A stretch of 64,000 nt of DNA. It comes from Luteibacter rhizovicinus (GTDB taxonomy: Bacteria; Pseudomonadota; Gammaproteobacteria; Xanthomonadales; Rhodanobacteraceae). Below are positions 48,243 through 58,500 of the stretch, piece by piece. The first letter of the stretch is position 1. Each line of letters opens with the position of its first letter. The position numbers and the translations under genes were made by a program. Where the stretch lies: positions 372,001 to 436,000 of the forward strand of contig NZ_SMCS01000003.1 in NCBI RefSeq assembly GCF_004342265.1, read 5' to 3'. The notes below the pieces were generated by a model, which was not told the DNA's origin, did not search any database, and saw only the letters and a list, made by a program, of their open reading frames with translations.

Positions 48243-48276
48243 AGGCCCCGCCTATTGATTGGCGGGGCTTTTTTTT
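48243..48276 (+). terminator. Rho-independent terminator of serA
   Basis: GCCCCGCC / GGCGGGGC arms with an 8-base loop, followed by eight T. It isolates serA from the amidase module. Confidence 0.93.
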
Positions 48277-48448
48277 ATCCACGGTGTTGCGCATTACGAC
48301 TCGGATACCGAGGAAGGCCGGGCGTGGTGTCGCCCTCATGTGCACGGGAATTCGTCTTCGCGACGAAGCGGGCACTTGCCACTGAGCTGTCGCACTTGTG
48401 CCTCCTACGCTTATTTGCCACTTCGGCAAACGGAGGAGGGACAACAAA

Positions 48449-50023
48449 ATGCACATTCATAGATATTCAGGGCCACTTACAAAGGCTTTCGTACAGGCTA
48501 CCGACTTTAAGCCTCGGAAGGCCGTTCTCGGATTCTTGCTCGCGCTGGCATCCCTAGCCTGCATGTCTGTGACGGCTGAAGAGACTTCGATGTCGCAGCT
48601 GACCGAAGATCGCCGCGCCGAACTTGAAATCGCGCTTACTCATGACATCGGACGAACGGTAAATACGTCCCGCCATTTCAGCGAACAAGTGAAGGACATC
48701 AACCTCTTGATCTCCTTTGACATCCCCGAGAACGAGATAGTTGTCGAACTTGGCGAAGAGTACGGAATGCTCTCCAGAGGCTCCGAAATGGAGGACCTTG
48801 AAGATCTGATTTCAAACGATATCCGCTTTCAGCTCGAGGGAGTCGTATCGTTCGACCTGATCGACTTCCGTTTTGGCGGAAAGGATATGTACTTCTACTT
48901 TCCTGAAGAGCGTCCAGAGCCTGAGTCCAAGCCAGCCATGCAGGTCTCTACATTGACTGGTCCGCTGATGGAGTCACCCCCTCGGGTTGTCGTGACGGCA
49001 GGACACGGGGTATACCGCAACTATCAGTGGAACGACTGGCGCGCACAACGTGACGAACACAACGGAATAACAGAGGACTACCTGACGCCCGCATATGCCG
49101 ACGTGCTTGAACAGCTATTGAAGCTGCGAAGCGGCGTGGATGTTTTACGGGCAAGGACATTCAGAGGACCGCCTCATTATTCGAACAGGCTCTGGGCTGA
49201 TCTTTCAGCTCGGTACCACCTTCAGGCGCTGTATCCAGAGTTGCCAGCGATATGGCACTCGCTCCCGCAATCCACGGACAGTATGCGAGAACGCGATGAA
49301 GGCCTCAGAACTACGCCTCTCTACGCAAATCACATTGGAGCAAAAGCACTGATCAACCTGCACACGAACGGCGGAGAGACTTCAGCCACGGGCGTACAAG
49401 TACTTTTCCACGAGAAGAAAATCGAGAGCGCTAAACTAGCAGACAGCATCTTGTGTGCCATGAAGGAGCAGATTCACACGGATGACCGCTGGAAGGGCTA
49501 TCGCGTTCCGGACAAAGGCCACGCCGTAAGAAACAAAGCCGAAACTCGTCTCGGAAACATGCCATCCGTGATTGTCGAGGCTGGATTCCATACGAATCCA
49601 AACGACGCCGAAATGTTGACTAACCGACGATTCCAACTGCTGTCGATGCGCGGTGTCGAGAAGGGGTATCGCCTCTACTCCGAAGGCAAAACCTGCGCCC
49701 CGCTTGAACTCAAGGAGATCGTCAGCGCGCCGGGCAACACTGGCAGCAAGGTGCCCGTCGCAGTGCATTTCAATGGCCATCCACAGTTTCCAGTCAGGGT
49801 GATCAAAGAGACACTGAGTTGCCCCGAAGGCTGGAGCTGTCTCAAGGAAAAAACTGATCGCTACGAACTACCCCAGCCCTCTCCGCTCGCCTACGAATCC
49901 AACTGCCCTTCGTACCAGTCGCAGGACACGGTCACAGCCGTGCAGAGGCTAACGATGATCGACACCGACGGTGTTATCACATCAGCAGAGCACAGCTTTG
50001 TGTGCAACAAGGGCGGAGCGTAA
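48449..50023 (+). CDS. Exported N-acetylmuramoyl-L-alanine amidase (Amidase_3) with novel N-terminal domain
   Basis: 524 residues from an ATG after GGAGGAGGG. The signal segment is at about 24-44. Residues about 52-154 form an alpha/beta domain of unknown type. The Amidase_3 core (about 178-412) has His186 in TAGHG, Glu209, His305 in NLHTNGG and Glu377 in VEAGFHTNP, the expected zinc and catalytic residues. A Cys-rich C-terminal part (four Cys: 458, 464, 486, 519) follows. It should cut the amide between MurNAc and L-Ala. The base composition is lower in GC than its neighbours. The next gene starts 4 bases on and resembles this N-terminal domain. Confidence 0.85.
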   Translation: MHIHRYSGPLTKAFVQATDFKPRKAVLGFLLALASLACMSVTAEETSMSQLTEDRRAELEIALTHDIGRTVNTSRHFSEQVKDINLLISFDIPENEIVVELGEEYGMLSRGSEMEDLEDLISNDIRFQLEGVVSFDLIDFRFGGKDMYFYFPEERPEPESKPAMQVSTLTGPLMESPPRVVVTAGHGVYRNYQWNDWRAQRDEHNGITEDYLTPAYADVLEQLLKLRSGVDVLRARTFRGPPHYSNRLWADLSARYHLQALYPELPAIWHSLPQSTDSMRERDEGLRTTPLYANHIGAKALINLHTNGGETSATGVQVLFHEKKIESAKLADSILCAMKEQIHTDDRWKGYRVPDKGHAVRNKAETRLGNMPSVIVEAGFHTNPNDAEMLTNRRFQLLSMRGVEKGYRLYSEGKTCAPLELKEIVSAPGNTGSKVPVAVHFNGHPQFPVRVIKETLSCPEGWSCLKEKTDRYELPQPSPLAYESNCPSYQSQDTVTAVQRLTMIDTDGVITSAEHSFVCNKGGA

Positions 50024-50026
50024 CCC

Positions 50027-50503
50027 ATGGTGCATATGATTCGCCCCACGATCGTTCGCGTTCATACTGGCCGCGCTACAGACCAAAAGGCATGTCGCTG
50101 GCCAATGGCCCTGCTGACTCTGTGTTTAACGCTTGCGGCTACCACAGCCTCGGCGACCGATCCAGAAGTCTCGGATTACGCGATCATGCATCCGAGGGAA
50201 CTGGAGGCATTCCTGAGCAGTAAGCTGACCCACCGTGTGAAGCATCAGCAGTTCGAAGGGAAGAAGGACGATATGAAGGTTCACGCTAGACTCGAAGTCG
50301 AGCATCGCACCTTGTACATCGATCTGGATGAATCCCTGGGGCCTCTCGCGTCGAACCCAGGGGTCACCGAACTGCGCCGCGTACTCGCTATTGAAGCGGA
50401 GCACGTGCTGGCAGGGGACGTAGATACCCCCCGGATACTGTTCGAGTTTGGCCACGAAGGAGCGGAACAGTATTTGCAGCCGCGTCCTTCGCCGGAGAAC
50501 TGA
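50027..50503 (+). CDS. Small exported protein resembling the amidase's N-terminal domain
   Basis: 158 residues. A long basic start and a hydrophobic stretch (MALLTLCLTLAATTASA) form a probable signal peptide ending at about residue 43. The mature part aligns by eye with residues about 52-154 of the upstream amidase: RELEAFL to AELEIAL; YIDLDESLGPLASN to VVELGEEYGMLSRG; LFEFGHEGAEQYLQP to DFRFGGKDMYFYFPE. GGAGCG in the amidase stop region can serve as its ribosome site, so both are coupled. Function unknown; it may bind or regulate the amidase. Confidence 0.7.
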   Translation: MVHMIRPTIVRVHTGRATDQKACRWPMALLTLCLTLAATTASATDPEVSDYAIMHPRELEAFLSSKLTHRVKHQQFEGKKDDMKVHARLEVEHRTLYIDLDESLGPLASNPGVTELRRVLAIEAEHVLAGDVDTPRILFEFGHEGAEQYLQPRPSPEN

Positions 50504-50518
50504 CGATCTGCCGGGCAC

Positions 50519-50547
50519 AAAAAAGGCGCCCATGGGGCGCCTTTTCT
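50519..50547 (+). terminator. Rho-independent terminator of the amidase operon
   Basis: Arms AAAAGGCGCCC / GGGCGCCTTTT with a 3-base loop, then CTT. Symmetric, so it may also stop the tRNA transcript coming from the other side. Confidence 0.88.
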
Positions 50548-50563
50548 TGATTTCGTGCCGAAA

Positions 50564-50640
50564 TGGTCGGGGTGGCGAGATTCGAACTCGCGACCACTAC
50601 ACCCCCAGCGTAGTGCGCTACCAGGCTGCGCTACACCCCG
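50564..50640 (-). tRNA. tRNA-Pro (anticodon GGG)
   Basis: 77 bases with the encoded CCA. Acceptor CGGGGTG / CACCCCG, D arm with CAGCCTGGTAGCG, anticodon loop CTGGGGG giving GGG, and T arm with GTTCGAATC. It reads CCC codons (and CCU by wobble). Its 3' end faces the low-GC amidase module. Confidence 0.96.
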
Positions 50641-50698
50641 ACAATACGGCAAGCGATCATTCTAACAGCTTCGCTATCCAGGGCGGAAGCCTTGCGGA

Positions 50699-51055
50699 TC
50701 AGCGACGCAGCAGAGTAAGAACCTCTTCCAGTTCCAGACGTACCTGACGGACGATCTGGTGCGACATGCTAGCCTCCATACGCGCCTGCGGACCTTCCAG
50801 ACGAGCACGTGCACCCGTGATGGTGAAGCCCTCGTCGTATAGCAACGAGCGGATCTGACGGATCATCAGCACATCGTGGCGCTGGTAATAGCGCCGGTTG
50901 CCACGTCGCTTGACGGGCTTGAGCGCGGGGAATTCCTGCTCCCAGTACCGAAGTACGTGCGGCTTTACCCCGCAAAGTTCGCTGACTTCGCCGATAGTGA
51001 AGTAACGCTTCGCCGGGATTGCCGGTAGTTCGGTGTTATTCCCTTGGTCCAGCAT
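50699..51055 (-). CDS. MerR-type transcriptional regulator downstream of ihfA
   Basis: 118 residues: a MerR winged helix ([52 protein letters not shown]) and a short coiled coil, without metal-binding cysteines. This protein follows ihfA in many gammaproteobacteria. Its ATG lies inside ihfA (20-base overlap). Target unknown. Confidence 0.92.
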   Translation of the reverse strand: MLDQGNNTELPAIPAKRYFTIGEVSELCGVKPHVLRYWEQEFPALKPVKRRGNRRYYQRHDVLMIRQIRSLLYDEGFTITGARARLEGPQARMEASMSHQIVRQVRLELEEVLTLLRR

Positions 51056-51335
51056 AGCCCTCGACCCGTACCTTCAGTTTCTGTCCCGGACGGAAGGTGA
51101 CAACCCGTCGGGCAGAGATGGGAATTTCCTCACCGGTCTTGGGATTGCGACCGGGCCGCTGATTCTTCTGCCGCAGATCGAAATTGCCGAAACCCGACAA
51201 CTTCACCTGTTCTCCACGTTCGAGCGCCTCGCGTACAACCTCGAAGTACGCGTCCACGAATTCCTTGGCCTCGCGTTTATTGAGGCCTACGTCGAGGAAA
51301 AGCCGCTCGGCCATTTCCGCCTTGGTCAGCGCCAT
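51036..51335 (-). CDS. ihfA: Integration host factor subunit alpha
   Basis: 99 residues, full length. It opens [13 protein letters not shown] and has the DNA-intercalating arm [27 protein letters not shown] with Pro in the RNPKTG tip. IHF bends DNA at specific sites. One base separates it from the pheT stop, matching the conserved pheST-ihfA order. Confidence 0.97.
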   Translation of the reverse strand: MALTKAEMAERLFLDVGLNKREAKEFVDAYFEVVREALERGEQVKLSGFGNFDLRQKNQRPGRNPKTGEEIPISARRVVTFRPGQKLKVRVEGYAGPRE

Positions 51336-51336
51336 C

Positions 51337-53718
51337 TTATCCTCGCAGTCTTGCCTTGCATGTCTTCTCCAACGCGGCGACGGCGTTAGCTACGCATCCG
51401 TCCGCGTCGTCGTCGGTAAGGGTGCGTGAAGCGTCCTGTAAAATCAAGCCCATAGCGAGACTCTTTCGACCGTCGTCGATGCCCTTCCCGGCGTACCGGT
51501 CGAACAGACGAATATCCTTGAGTACTTCGCCCAAAGCCTGACGCACGGTCGCCTCGACACGGGCCCAGGAGACCTCCTCGGGCAGATCGACGGCGATATC
51601 GCGACGCACGGCCGGGAAACGCGCCACACGCGACGCCTGAGGCAAGCGCCGGGCCAGGATCGGTTCCAGCGCGAGTTCGGCAACATGAACGTCGCTGGCG
51701 AGGTCGAGCGTCTTGGCCAGCGCCGGATGCAAGGCACCCAGGAAACCGACCGGCTGACCGTCGCGCAATACGCGTGCCGAGCGCCCGGGATGCAGCCACG
51801 CGGGCAGACCCTCGGCATCGACGCTCCAGCGCGCGGACTCGCCCGTGTGCGCGACGAGGGCATCGATGTCGCCCTTCAGATCGTAGAAATCGAATGTGCG
51901 CGAGGCCTCGCCCCACTGCTCCGCCCGGGCCGAACCGCAGGCGACCATGGCGACACGGCCGACTTCGTCCGGCGCATCGCCCGTCGCATGGAAGCTGCGG
52001 GCAACCTCGAACAGACGGATGCGATCCTGCTGGCGCGCCCGGTTATGGCGCAGCGCTTCGATCAGGCCCGGCAACAAGGACGTGCGCATAACCGCCAGAT
52101 CGGCGGACAGCGGATTCGCCAGCGGCACCCATGCCTGATCCAGACCCCAGGTCCGGAGAAGGTCCGCGCTGACGAAGGACAGCGTCACTGCCTCGAAATA
52201 GCCGCGAGCGGCAAGCTGGTCACGCAGGTTCATCTCGTGCAGGCGCGCTTCCGGATCGGCCGCAAGGGCGATTTCGCCAGCGGGAAGGCTGGTCGGAATG
52301 CGCTCGTAGCCGTGGATGCGGGCAACTTCTTCGATCAGGTCTTCTTCGCGCTCGATATCGAAACGGCTGCTCGGCGGCGTGACCAGCCAGCCATCGGCCG
52401 TCGTCGTTACCGTCATGCCCAGGGCGGCGAAGATCCGCGCCACTTCGCTATCGGCGACGTCGATGCCCAGTACACGGGCAAGGCGAGCGCGACGCAGGGC
52501 GACGGCCTGGTGCGCGCGCAGGTCGTCGGCACGCTCCGCGATCGTGATCGGACCGGCGCTGCCGCCCGCGATCTGCAGCAGCAGCGTCGTGGCACGTTCA
52601 ATAGCACGCTTCGGAAGATTCGGATCGACGCCACGCTCGAAGCGGTGCGACGCATCGGTATGCAGACCGAGCTTGCGCGCGCGCCCCATGATGGCCGCAG
52701 GCGCGAAATGCGCGGCTTCGAGGAAGACGTTACGCGTCGCATCCGTAACACGCGAATCGTTGCCGCCCATGACGCCGGCGACGGCGAGCGGTCGCGCGCT
52801 ATCGGCGATCACCACGAACGAGGTGTCGAGTTTCGCCTCGCTACCGTCCAGAAGCACCAGCGGCTCGTTCTGGGCCGCGTGGCGCACGACGATGTCGCCC
52901 GAAAGCGTGTCGTTGTCGAAGGCATGCAGGGGCTGACCGAGTTCCAGCATGACGTAGTTGGTGACGTCGACGATCGCGCTGATCGGACGCACACCCGAAC
53001 GGCGCAGCCGCTCGGCCATCCAGAACGGCGTCGGCGCGGTGGCGTCCAGGCCTTCGATAATGCGGCCCAGATAACGCGGCGCATCGGAACCTGCCTCCAG
53101 ACGCACGCCGCGCGTGGCGCTGGCCGTGACCGGCGCATCGACGATGGCTTCGCCCTTCACATGGCTACCGAACAGGGCCGCCACATCGTGCGCAAGACCA
53201 AACAGACCAAGGCAATCGGGACGGTTCGGCGTGATCTTGAGTTCGATGCTGGCATCGGGCAGACCGAGATAGTCGCTGAGCGACTGTCCGACCGGCGCGT
53301 CCAGCGGCAGCTCGAGCAGCCCGGACGCGTCGGCGTCGATGCCCAGTTCCTTCGCCGAACACAGCATGCCCGACGATTCGACGCCACGAAGCTTCGCGGC
53401 CTTGATCGCGATACCGCCGGGCAGCGTGGCGCCCACGATAGCCAGCGGAATCTTGATGCCGACGCGTGCATTCGGCGCACCGCAGACGATCTGCAGCGGT
53501 TCGCCCTGCCCCGCGTCGACCCGGCATACCTGCAGCCGGTCGGCTTCGGGATGTTTTTCGGCGGCGACAATCTCGGCGACGACGACACCGCCCAGGCTTT
53601 CGCCCAGTGCCGTGACTTCTTCGACCTCGAGACCGGACATGGTCAGCGCGTGAACCAGCGCGGCGCGATCCGCAGAGACATCGACCAGTTCGCGCAGCCA
53701 GTTTTCGGAGAATTTCAT
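51337..53718 (-). CDS. pheT: Phenylalanine-tRNA ligase beta subunit
   Basis: 793 residues: tRNA-binding OB domain (about 40-150, [12 protein letters not shown]), B3/B4 editing domain, B5 domain, and the C-terminal FDX-ACB anticodon-binding domain (from about 695, [14 protein letters not shown]). With PheS it charges tRNA-Phe as an alpha2beta2 enzyme. It begins 66 bases after pheS. Confidence 0.97.
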   Translation of the reverse strand: MKFSENWLRELVDVSADRAALVHALTMSGLEVEEVTALGESLGGVVVAEIVAAEKHPEADRLQVCRVDAGQGEPLQIVCGAPNARVGIKIPLAIVGATLPGGIAIKAAKLRGVESSGMLCSAKELGIDADASGLLELPLDAPVGQSLSDYLGLPDASIELKITPNRPDCLGLFGLAHDVAALFGSHVKGEAIVDAPVTASATRGVRLEAGSDAPRYLGRIIEGLDATAPTPFWMAERLRRSGVRPISAIVDVTNYVMLELGQPLHAFDNDTLSGDIVVRHAAQNEPLVLLDGSEAKLDTSFVVIADSARPLAVAGVMGGNDSRVTDATRNVFLEAAHFAPAAIMGRARKLGLHTDASHRFERGVDPNLPKRAIERATTLLLQIAGGSAGPITIAERADDLRAHQAVALRRARLARVLGIDVADSEVARIFAALGMTVTTTADGWLVTPPSSRFDIEREEDLIEEVARIHGYERIPTSLPAGEIALAADPEARLHEMNLRDQLAARGYFEAVTLSFVSADLLRTWGLDQAWVPLANPLSADLAVMRTSLLPGLIEALRHNRARQQDRIRLFEVARSFHATGDAPDEVGRVAMVACGSARAEQWGEASRTFDFYDLKGDIDALVAHTGESARWSVDAEGLPAWLHPGRSARVLRDGQPVGFLGALHPALAKTLDLASDVHVAELALEPILARRLPQASRVARFPAVRRDIAVDLPEEVSWARVEATVRQALGEVLKDIRLFDRYAGKGIDDGRKSLAMGLILQDASRTLTDDDADGCVANAVAALEKTCKARLRG

Positions 53719-53784
53719 GGAAGCGTGCTCACTTTATTCGCGGGGCCGGCCATATGAGCCAGGCCCCCGGCGGGCCACAAGCGA

Positions 53785-54873
<1,089 letters not shown>

Positions 54874-54895
54874 TCAAGCCGCGCGTGGATTCGGA

Positions 54896-55255
54896 TTACG
54901 CAGCCAGATGGGCCTTGGCCTTCTCTGCGATCGCACCGAATGCCTTGATGTCGTGCACGGCCAGATCGGCGAGGACCTTGCGGTCGACCGTGATCTGAGC
55001 CTTGGCCAGGCCATTGATCAGACGGCTGTAGGACAGACCGAACTGACGGGCGGCGGCATTGATACGCACGATCCACAGAGCGCGGAACTGACGCTTACGC
55101 TGCTTGCGGCCGATGTACGCATACTGGCCAGCCTTGATGACGGCCTGGTTGGCTACGCGGAATACCTTGCGACGGGCATTGTAGTAGCCCTTCGCACGGC
55201 CGATGATTTTCTTATGACGACGACGGGCAGTTACGCCGCGCTTTACACGAGCCAT
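54896..55255 (-). CDS. rplT: 50S ribosomal protein L20
   Basis: 119 residues, opening [19 protein letters not shown], basic and helical throughout, with the conserved [19 protein letters not shown]. It is an early assembly protein binding 23S rRNA, and in many bacteria represses its own operon. It follows rpmI by 16 bases. Confidence 0.98.
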   Translation of the reverse strand: MARVKRGVTARRRHKKIIGRAKGYYNARRKVFRVANQAVIKAGQYAYIGRKQRKRQFRALWIVRINAAARQFGLSYSRLINGLAKAQITVDRKVLADLAVHDIKAFGAIAEKAKAHLAA

Positions 55256-55271
55256 GGTCTATTCCTCCGAC

Positions 55272-55469
55272 TCAGAGATACGGCAACATGCGAGCAACAC
55301 TCTTGGTGTCGCAAGCTTTGACGTGGTTCGGAGCACGCAGGCCGCGCTTACGCTTGGTCGACTTCTTCGTCAGGATGTGCGACTTGAAGGCGTGACCGGC
55401 CTTGAACTTACCGGAGGCGGTTTTGCGAAAACGCTTCGCCGCCGCCCGGTTGGTCTTGATCTTGGGCAT
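55272..55469 (-). CDS. rpmI: 50S ribosomal protein L35
   Basis: 65 residues ([21 protein letters not shown]), full length and very basic. First of the rpmI-rplT pair. Unlike most genomes, 303 bases separate it from infC, including a terminator and a small palindrome, so it may have its own promoter there; I could not identify convincing boxes. Confidence 0.97.
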   Translation of the reverse strand: MPKIKTNRAAAKRFRKTASGKFKAGHAFKSHILTKKSTKRKRGLRAPNHVKACDTKSVARMLPYL

Positions 55470-55681
55470 GGGAATGCTCCGTATTCGGTGACTGACTGAT
55501 CCGGCGGTGGGCCATGAGGACCACGCTTTCCTTCCTGCCGGGTACGGTGTTCAACCCCTTCCAGATGGGGCGAGCCGGCGAGTTTACACGAGGGGACGGC
55601 CCGTTGCCACTGGGTCCGGGCTTCGTACGGCGGGCCGGAGCCGTGCCGATCCTGTCTTCGTGCGCTGCGCGCTTTGTCTTC

Positions 55682-55710
55682 ACTGGGTTCCCGCCTTCGC
55701 GGGGATGACG
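55682..55710. repeat. Small palindromic repeat in the infC-rpmI gap
   Basis: TTCCCGCCTTCGCGGGGATGACG, with stem CCCGC / GCGGG (55690-55703), has the form of a very common dispersed proteobacterial repeat. The gap 55471-55772 otherwise holds only the infC terminator and no convincing gene. Confidence 0.6.
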
Positions 55711-55741
55711 ATCGGCGGTCTCGTGCTGAGCCGCACCCCAT

Positions 55742-55770
55742 AAGAAAACGGCGCCCTGGGGCGCCGTTTT
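55742..55770 (-). terminator. Terminator after infC
   Basis: Arms AAAACGGCGCCC / GGGCGCCGTTTT with a 2-base loop, then TTTTCTTAT on the minus strand, three bases after the infC stop. Confidence 0.88.
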
Positions 55771-55772
55771 CA

Positions 55773-56300
55773 TCAGATCTTCTTCTTGGGACCGATCATC
55801 ATGACCATCTGGCGGCCTTCCAGGCGGGGGAACTGTTCCACCACGCCGTTCTCGCCGACATCTTCCTGGATCTTGCGAGCCAGGTTCTGGCCGAGGTCCT
55901 GATGGGACATCTCGCGACCACGGAAGCGGATCGTGACCTTGACCTTGTCGCCTTCCTCGAGGAACCGAAGCATGTTGCGCAGCTTGATCTGGTAGTCGCC
56001 CACGTCCGTGACCGGACGGAACTTCACTTCCTTGATTTCGACCTGCTTCTGCTTCTTCTTGGCGGCCTGGGCCTTCTTCTGGGCCTCGAACTTGAACTTG
56101 CCGAAATCCATGATGCGGCAGACCGGCGGGTCGCCGTTCGGCTGGATTTCCACGAGGTCCATGCCCGCCTCGTTGGCGAGAGCCTGGGCCTCGGCGGTCG
56201 TCATGACGCCCAGCTGCTCCTGATCGACGCCCAGCACGCGAACGCGCGGCACCTTGATCTCGTGGTTCTTGCGATTGCCCTTGTTATCGGTCGTAGCGAT
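55773..56300 (-). CDS. infC: Translation initiation factor IF-3 with AUC start codon
   Basis: 175 residues when started at an ATC codon at 56300. Reading back from the first possible GTG (56252), the frame stays coding and gives [16 protein letters not shown], the expected IF-3 N-terminus; GGAGG lies 8 bases before the ATC and no ATG, GTG or TTG is available. IF-3 discriminates against non-AUG starts, so the rare start gives autoregulation, as the AUU of E. coli infC does. N-domain (to about 75) with YQ-free linker [20 protein letters not shown] and a C-domain follow. It is 44 bases after thrS. Confidence 0.93.
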   Translation of the reverse strand: MATTDNKGNRKNHEIKVPRVRVLGVDQEQLGVMTTAEAQALANEAGMDLVEIQPNGDPPVCRIMDFGKFKFEAQKKAQAAKKKQKQVEIKEVKFRPVTDVGDYQIKLRNMLRFLEEGDKVKVTIRFRGREMSHQDLGQNLARKIQEDVGENGVVEQFPRLEGRQMVMMIGPKKKI

Positions 56301-56344
56301 ACCGCTATCCTCCAGAAGAATTCAAATAATTGCAGAAACGACGG

Positions 56345-58246
56345 TCACCGCCGCGTTTCGGCTTCCAGCCGTTCGACGAACTGGGCCAGCGGCATGCTGC
56401 CGAGGTCTTCGCCACCACGGGTACGTACGGAAACGGACCCCGTTTCCTTCTCGCGGTCTCCGACCACGATGAGATAGGGCACTTTCTGCAACGTATGTTC
56501 GCGGATTTTATATCCGACCTTTTCATTGCGCAAATCGGCTTCCACCCGGAAGCCTTTTCCGACAAGGGTTTGCGTGACTTCACGCACATAGTCGGCCTGC
56601 GCATCGGTAATACTGAATACCGTGGCCTGTATGGGGGCGAGCCAGGGCGGCAACAAGCCTGCATGGTGCTCGATCAGAATGCCGATAAAGCGCTCCATCG
56701 AGCCCACGATGGCACGGTGCAGCATAACCGGATGCCGACGCTGGGAGTGCTCGTCGACGTATTCGGCCCCCAGGCGCTCGGGCATCATGAAGTCGACCTG
56801 CATCGTACCCACCTGCCAGGCCCGGCCAATGGAGTCCTTCATGTGGTACTCGATCTTCGGACCGTAGAAGGCGCCCTCACCCGGCAACTCCTCCCATTCT
56901 ACGCCCGCAGCCGACAGCGCCGTACGCAGGGCGTCCTCGGCGCGATCCCACACGTCGTCCGTGCCGATGCGCTTTTCGGGACGCAGCGCGATCTTCATGG
57001 CGATGTCGTTGAACCCGAAGTCCGCATAGACCTTCATGGCCTGGGCATGGAATGCGGTGACTTCGCTCTCGATCTGCTGCGACGTGCAGAAAATATGGCC
57101 GTCGTCCTGCGTGAACGCACGCACGCGCATGATGCCGTGCAGCGCACCGGACGGCTCGTTGCGGTGGCAGCCGCCGAACTCGCCGTAGCGGATCGGCAGG
57201 TCGCGATAGCTATGCAGGCTGGTATTGAATATCTGGATGTGGCCCGGGCAGTTCATCGGCTTCAGCGCATAGGTGCGCTTTTCCGACTCCGTGAAGAACA
57301 TGTTTTCCTGGTAGTTATCCCAGTGACCGGACTTCTTCCACAGGCTGACGTCCATGATCTGGGGACCGCGGACTTCCTTGTAACCGCTGCTGCGATAGAC
57401 GCCGCGGACGTACTGCTCCACCGCCTGCCAGATCGCCCAGCCCTTCGGGTGCCAGAAAATCATGCCCGGCGCTTCTTCCTGCATGTGGAAGAGGTCGAGC
57501 TGTTTGCCGATGCGGCGATGGTCGCGCTTTTCGGCTTCTTCAAGCTGGAACAGATAGGCCTTCAGGTCTTTGTCGTTCAGCCAGGACGTGCCGTAAATGC
57601 GCGTCAGCATCGCGTTATTCGAATCGCCGCGCCAATAGGCACCCGCGACCTTCATCAGCTTGAACGCGCGCAGACGGCCCGTATTAGGCACGTGCGGACC
57701 GCGGCACAGGTCGGTGAACTCGCCCTGCGTATACAGCGAAAGATCCTGGTCGGCAGGAATGCTTTCGATGATTTCCGCCTTGTACTCCTCGCCGATGCCA
57801 CGGAAAAACGCCACGGCTTCGTCGCGCGACTTCACCGAGCGGGTGACCGGCAGCTGTTCCTTGACGATCTTCTCCATCTCGGCCTCGATGGCCGTGAGGT
57901 CGTCGGGCGTGAAGGGACGCTCGTACGCGAAGTCGTAGTAGAAGCCGTTATCGATAACCGGGCCGATCGTGACCTGCGCACCGGGAAACAGGCGCTGCAC
58001 GGCCTGCGCAAGCAGATGGGCCGTCGAATGACGGAGGATATCGAGCGCTTCGGGGCTCTTCTCGGTGACGATTTCGAGGCTGGCGTCGTGGTCGATGGCG
58101 AAACTTGCATCGACAAGCTTGCCGTCGACCTTGCCGGCAAGCGTGGCCTTGGCAAGACCGGCGCCGATGGAGGCGGCCACATCCTGCACGGAAACGGGGT
58201 GTTCGAACGGACGCTTGCTGCCGTCGGGTAGCGTGATCTGGATCAT
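56345..58246 (-). CDS. thrS: Threonine-tRNA ligase
   Basis: 633 residues from ATG at 58246. TGS domain (1-60), editing domain with [11 protein letters not shown], class-II core with [12 protein letters not shown], motif 2 ([21 protein letters not shown]), motif 3 and the C-terminal anticodon-binding domain. First gene of the thrS-infC-rpmI-rplT-pheST operon. An upstream leader with terminator and a Thr-containing mini-ORF suggests attenuation. Confidence 0.97.
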   Translation of the reverse strand: MIQITLPDGSKRPFEHPVSVQDVAASIGAGLAKATLAGKVDGKLVDASFAIDHDASLEIVTEKSPEALDILRHSTAHLLAQAVQRLFPGAQVTIGPVIDNGFYYDFAYERPFTPDDLTAIEAEMEKIVKEQLPVTRSVKSRDEAVAFFRGIGEEYKAEIIESIPADQDLSLYTQGEFTDLCRGPHVPNTGRLRAFKLMKVAGAYWRGDSNNAMLTRIYGTSWLNDKDLKAYLFQLEEAEKRDHRRIGKQLDLFHMQEEAPGMIFWHPKGWAIWQAVEQYVRGVYRSSGYKEVRGPQIMDVSLWKKSGHWDNYQENMFFTESEKRTYALKPMNCPGHIQIFNTSLHSYRDLPIRYGEFGGCHRNEPSGALHGIMRVRAFTQDDGHIFCTSQQIESEVTAFHAQAMKVYADFGFNDIAMKIALRPEKRIGTDDVWDRAEDALRTALSAAGVEWEELPGEGAFYGPKIEYHMKDSIGRAWQVGTMQVDFMMPERLGAEYVDEHSQRRHPVMLHRAIVGSMERFIGILIEHHAGLLPPWLAPIQATVFSITDAQADYVREVTQTLVGKGFRVEADLRNEKVGYKIREHTLQKVPYLIVVGDREKETGSVSVRTRGGEDLGSMPLAQFVERLEAETRR

Positions 58247-58261
58247 CGGGACGTTTTCTCG

Positions 58262-58290
58262 GACAAACAAAAAGGGCGCCATGCGCCCTT
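58262..58290 (-). promoter_or_regulatory. Terminator hairpin in the thrS leader (candidate attenuator)
   Basis: Minus-strand arms AAGGGCGC / GCGCCCTT with a 3-base loop, then TTTTTGTTTG, ending about 16 bases before the thrS ATG. The flanking gene is divergent, so no other minus-strand gene lies upstream to be terminated; the hairpin should act on thrS's own transcript. Confidence 0.7.
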
Positions 58291-58318
58291 CGGTGAACAC
58301 ACAAGGCGTGGCGGGAAA

Positions 58319-58345
58319 CTAGGTTGGGGAGCGCGTAGTCCGCAT
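58319..58345 (-). CDS. Putative leader peptide MRTTRSPT before the thrS terminator
   Basis: A nine-codon frame (ATG to TAG) with Thr at positions 3, 4 and 8 ends 29 bases before the terminator hairpin. Threonine in three of eight residues, so close to a terminator before thrS, fits a leader peptide sensing charged tRNA-Thr. Its GCGCTC (codons 5-6) could pair with GGGCGC of the terminator. There is no strong ribosome site, so it is tentative. Confidence 0.4.
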   Translation of the reverse strand: MRTTRSPT

Positions 58346-58500
58346 GTCGCACACTCGGCCGGCGTTACCGCGGGCCACCTCTGGTCGTGACTATCTGCGG
58401 GAAAGCTAGACCAGGGCGCGGAACCTGTCAAATCCGGGGGTCTGACGGGCGGGCGCCGTCCGTTACAATGGGCGTCCGCTCCATGCTGGATGTTCCCCCC

